From JACVRW01 sp963803245 (GTDB lineage Bacteria; Actinomycetota; Thermoleophilia; Solirubrobacterales; Thermoleophilaceae): DNA of 64,000 nucleotides. The position numbers and the translations under genes were made by a program. The stretch lies in the NCBI GenBank assembly GCA_963803245.1, contig CAWDLI010000018.1, forward strand, positions 62,001-126,000, given 5' to 3'. The notes below the pieces were generated by a model. It did not search any database and was not told the origin of the DNA. It saw only the letters and a program-made list of their open reading frames with translations. Numbering within the stretch: the first letter of the stretch is position 1; each line of letters starts with the position of its first letter. Positions 61,650 through 64,000 of the stretch are shown in pieces.

Positions 61650-61726
61650 CGTGGTTGTCTCCTTGGGTCGTTAGCCGGAACTGCCGGTCCGGACGGAGAA
61701 CGGATCGTCGCTCTCGCGCGGGGCGC

Positions 61727-63070
61727 TCACAAGGTGGTGTCCACGTGAGTGGCCGGGGGTGTCGGCCTGCCTGCAGCCGGATCCGCCGGGGTGAGCCTGG
61801 CGCTGACCACATAGGCCACCACCACCGCCACGATCACCAGCGGCATCACGTTCAGGCCCTGGGTGCCCAGGAGCAGCGTGGCCAGCAGTGTCGAGGTGAG
61901 CGGGAGGCTCAGCATCACCGTGCACATCGCGCCGATGCCCATCGCCACCCCCGGCACGAGCTCGAGGCCTGGCAGGTGAGATGCGGCGATGCCGGCCGCC
62001 GCGCCGACGAACATGGCCGGGAACACTGGGCCCCCTCGGAAGCTGCTGAGCGCGATGGCGTAGGCGAGGCTCTTGCAGAGCACGAGCAGGAGCAGAGCGC
62101 CGACGGACCAGTCGGCCGCGTTGTCGACCAGCGGGCCGAGCCCGGATTGCCCGGAGAACAGGACCTCCGAGAAGCCCTTGTCGGTGGCCTCGGCAAATCC
62201 GAAGGCCAACCCGCCGATGACGAGCCCGAGAACGGGCATCAGGAGGATCCTGCGCGGGTCGACGTGCGGCCGGATGAGCAACGCGAGCGACTGGATGCCC
62301 CGCCCGAGGAACGGCGCCACGAGTCCGAACGCGATGGACCAGCCGAACATCGCCACCGTGGGGCTGCCGAACTCGGGGACGTCGGGGATTGCGAGCGAGA
62401 GAGTGCCGAGGCCCGTGAGGGAATCGAGGCCGACGAAGATGAGCGTGCCGATGCCCGCCGACAGGAGTCCCGGCACCAGCACCACGCCGAGCATGGCGCC
62501 GCCGAAGCCGGAAGCCTCCAACAGCAAGAACGCTCCCAGGAGCGGCGAACCCAGCAGCGAGCTGATCGCGGCGAAGCTGCCCGCGCCCGCGATCACGGCA
62601 CGCGCCGTGTCCGGCGCATCGCGTGACGCCAGGCGCATGGCCAGCGCCCCGAGCCCGCTTCCCAGCAGGATCAGCGGAGCCTCGGGCCCGATGACCACGC
62701 CAAGGCTCAGCCCGGCCAGCGAGGCGAGCACCATCCCCGGGAGCTCGCGCGGCGGGAACACACCCCCGGGCTGGAACCCATCGGCGGGCGAGTGGCCGCC
62801 GATGCCGGGGAGATAGGTGATCGAAAGCGCCACCAGCAGGCCGGCGAGGGCGAGCAACGGCATGGGCCACCAGCTCGGCGTGGTGTCGAAGCCGAGGTCG
62901 TGCGGGATGGTCTCGAAGAAGGCGGTCTGAAGCTGGTCGACCACCGCGAGGAAGCCGTACGAGGCGGCCGACACGGGAACGCCGATGATCGCCGCCAGCA
63001 GGAGCAGCTTTAGGTACTGCGGGCTTCTGAGCAGCGCCTGAGGGTCGGGCGCCTCGGGGGAGGCCGCCAT
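61727..63070 (-). CDS. ClC-family chloride channel/transporter
   Basis: A 447-residue ClC protein with the usual large helix number. The anion motifs are modified: GIGGHSP in place of GSGIP, GPEAPLILLGSG in place of GREGP (the gating Glu kept), and FRGGPVFPAMFVGAAAG for the GxFxP segment. The ordinary external-proton Glu is not obvious to me. It may exchange or conduct chloride or another anion. ATG 63070 lies 6 bases after GACGAT; longer frames upstream are antisense to zwf. Its promoter shares an operator with zwf. Confidence 0.9.
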   Translation of the reverse strand: MAASPEAPDPQALLRSPQYLKLLLLAAIIGVPVSAASYGFLAVVDQLQTAFFETIPHDLGFDTTPSWWPMPLLALAGLLVALSITYLPGIGGHSPADGFQPGGVFPPRELPGMVLASLAGLSLGVVIGPEAPLILLGSGLGALAMRLASRDAPDTARAVIAGAGSFAAISSLLGSPLLGAFLLLEASGFGGAMLGVVLVPGLLSAGIGTLIFVGLDSLTGLGTLSLAIPDVPEFGSPTVAMFGWSIAFGLVAPFLGRGIQSLALLIRPHVDPRRILLMPVLGLVIGGLAFGFAEATDKGFSEVLFSGQSGLGPLVDNAADWSVGALLLLVLCKSLAYAIALSSFRGGPVFPAMFVGAAAGIAASHLPGLELVPGVAMGIGAMCTVMLSLPLTSTLLATLLLGTQGLNVMPLVIVAVVVAYVVSARLTPADPAAGRPTPPATHVDTTL

Positions 63071-63076
63071 CGGTTG

Positions 63077-63149
63077 ATCGTCGCTGCCCCGCACCCGCAG
63101 GTAATCACCTCGATCGGGTGATGCTCCGGGAGGACCGGGGCTCCAGAAT
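63077..63149. promoter_or_regulatory. Bidirectional operator of ClC and zwf genes
   Basis: Palindrome TCACCT-N5-GGGTGA (63105-63121). A -10-like GACGAT (63082-63077, minus) lies 22 bases to one side and CAGAAT (63144-63149, plus) 22 bases to the other. The third half-site is not present on either side. Layout matches the shared site at 47882-47954. Confidence 0.6.
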
Positions 63150-63190
63150 CCTCGTCTCGGGCTGACTCGCACCGCAACGAAAGGCACGTG

Positions 63191-64000
63191 ATGACTACCG
63201 CGGTACGACCTGGCATTCGCACCGCCCCGGACGGCGAACAGGCACCCGCCGACGTGCTCGTCGTCTTCGGCATCAGCGGCGACCTCGCCAAGGTGATGAC
63301 CTTCCACTCGCTCTACCGGCTCGAGCGGCGCGGGCTCCTGGGCTGTCCGATCGTGGGCGTGGCCGGCGACGACTGGACCACCGACGACCTCCGCGACCAC
63401 GCTCGTCAGGCGATCGTCGCGTGCGGGGAGACGATCGACGACGAGGTGTTCGATCGCTTCGCCAAGCGGCTCTCCTACCTCAGCGGCGACTTCGGCGATC
63501 CGGGCACGTTCGAGCGGCTCGCGAAGGAGCTCGGTGGGGCGCGAAGCCCTGTCTTCTACCTCGAGATCCCACCGTCGCTGTTCGGCATGGTCATCAAGGG
63601 CCTGGCGGACGCGGGCCTGACGAAGGACGCCCGCGTGGTGGTCGAGAAGCCGTTCGGCCACGACCTCGCCTCTGCCCGTGCGCTCGCCGCGGAGGTGCAC
63701 GAGTACATCGACGAGTCCCAGCTCTACCGGATCGACCACTTCCTGGGAAAGATGGGCCTGGCGGAGATCCTCTACCTGCGCTTCGCGAACACGGTCTTCG
63801 AGCCGCTGTGGAACCGCAACTACCTGTCGTCGGTCCAGATCACCATGGCGGAGGACTTCGGCGTGGAGGACCGTGGCCATTTCTACGACCCCGTGGGAGC
63901 GGTGCGCGACGTGGTGGTGAACCACCTGATGCAGGTGATCGGGGCGGCCGCCATGGAGCCTCTCTCCTCGGGGGACGCGCCGGTCCTGAAGGATGCCATG
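63191..64000 (+). CDS. zwf: Glucose-6-phosphate 1-dehydrogenase (3' end cut by window)
   Basis: The first 270 residues of G6PD, oxidising glucose 6-phosphate and making NADPH. Features: VLVVFGISGDLAKVMTFHSL (the dinucleotide loop), VVVEKPFGHDLASARALA (substrate Lys), and YRIDHFLGKMGLAEILYLRF, which contains the substrate site RIDHFLGK with the catalytic His region. ATG 63191 has GAAAGGCA nearby, a weak ribosome site. No stop occurs before the window ends. A 16-residue extension precedes the usual start. Confidence 0.95.
   Translation, partial: MTTAVRPGIRTAPDGEQAPADVLVVFGISGDLAKVMTFHSLYRLERRGLLGCPIVGVAGDDWTTDDLRDHARQAIVACGETIDDEVFDRFAKRLSYLSGDFGDPGTFERLAKELGGARSPVFYLEIPPSLFGMVIKGLADAGLTKDARVVVEKPFGHDLASARALAAEVHEYIDESQLYRIDHFLGKMGLAEILYLRFANTVFEPLWNRNYLSSVQITMAEDFGVEDRGHFYDPVGAVRDVVVNHLMQVIGAAAMEPLSSGDAPVLKDAM

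Noticed and set aside
61727..63925. 732-codon version of the ClC gene reaching into zwf
   Set aside because: The extra N-terminus is antisense to zwf and crosses the operator; ATG 63070 fits a -10 box and the protein family.
1..64000. tRNA, rRNA, CRISPR, IS elements, prophage
   Set aside because: No cloverleaf-like region in the short gaps, no regular repeats, no transposase or integrase frames, and no long target-site duplications were seen. The holin-like domain is fused to an enzyme and is not phage context.

Overview
The window is 64 kb of very GC-rich DNA with almost no non-coding space; no gap between genes exceeds about 220 bases. Many GTG and TTG starts, 4-base start/stop overlaps, F420-type and mycobacterial-type enzymes and very large ATPase-LuxR regulators point to an actinobacterium. 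Thermoleophilia/Solirubrobacterales is my best guess, an inference from gene content and codon use. I saw no tRNA, rRNA, CRISPR array, transposase or phage integrase.

Left part (1-27.7 kb) is mainly metabolic. It opens with a LuxR regulator cut by the window edge and a frameshifted secreted protein. Then come a cobalamin adenosyltransferase/OsmC pair, an acetyltransferase, a CoA-type Nudix hydrolase and a CysA2-like sulfurtransferase. A tight fatty-acyl degradation operon follows (acyl-CoA dehydrogenase, enoyl-CoA hydratase, 3-hydroxyacyl-CoA dehydrogenase, UPF0045 protein). After it lie a phosphodiesterase/hydrolase pair, a secreted M28 peptidase, a SufS-like enzyme and two aconitases of different subfamilies, ending with a PHP phosphoesterase.

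Right part (27.7-64 kb) is regulatory and envelope/stress related. It holds a GGDEF/HD-GYP protein, two histidine kinases, two LuxR-type response regulators, a lone receiver and two more ATPase-LuxR regulators. Around them are many small or membrane proteins: HdeD-like, DUF202 twice, DUF7144 twice, PH-domain, SfLAP/GAP, RDD, BrkB, AI-2E-type, SHOCT, UspA, DUF2252, ClC channel and ZIP transporter. There is also a formylglycine arylsulfatase beside a cupredoxin lipoprotein, and a holin-like/phosphodiesterase fusion. The window ends inside glucose-6-phosphate dehydrogenase.

The most interesting signal is non-coding. Six copies of a 17-bp palindrome, TCACCC-N5-GGGTGA, lie in the right half, each 22-23 bases upstream of a plausible -10 box. 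Three copies carry a third half-site with identical spacing (N7) at the -35 position, and a fourth carries a slightly degenerate one. They sit before the small protein at 29449, the HdeD-like gene, the ZIP gene, the cupredoxin and arylsulfatase (one shared site), the DUF1269 gene, and ClC and zwf (one shared site). This looks like a local regulon of an unknown regulator.

Two further window-wide patterns: many genes have an xAxxxT -10 box only 6-9 bases before the start codon, implying leaderless mRNAs; and four genes carry five frameshifts that are all repaired by removing one base from a short G (or C) run, which suggests sequence errors or recent decay.
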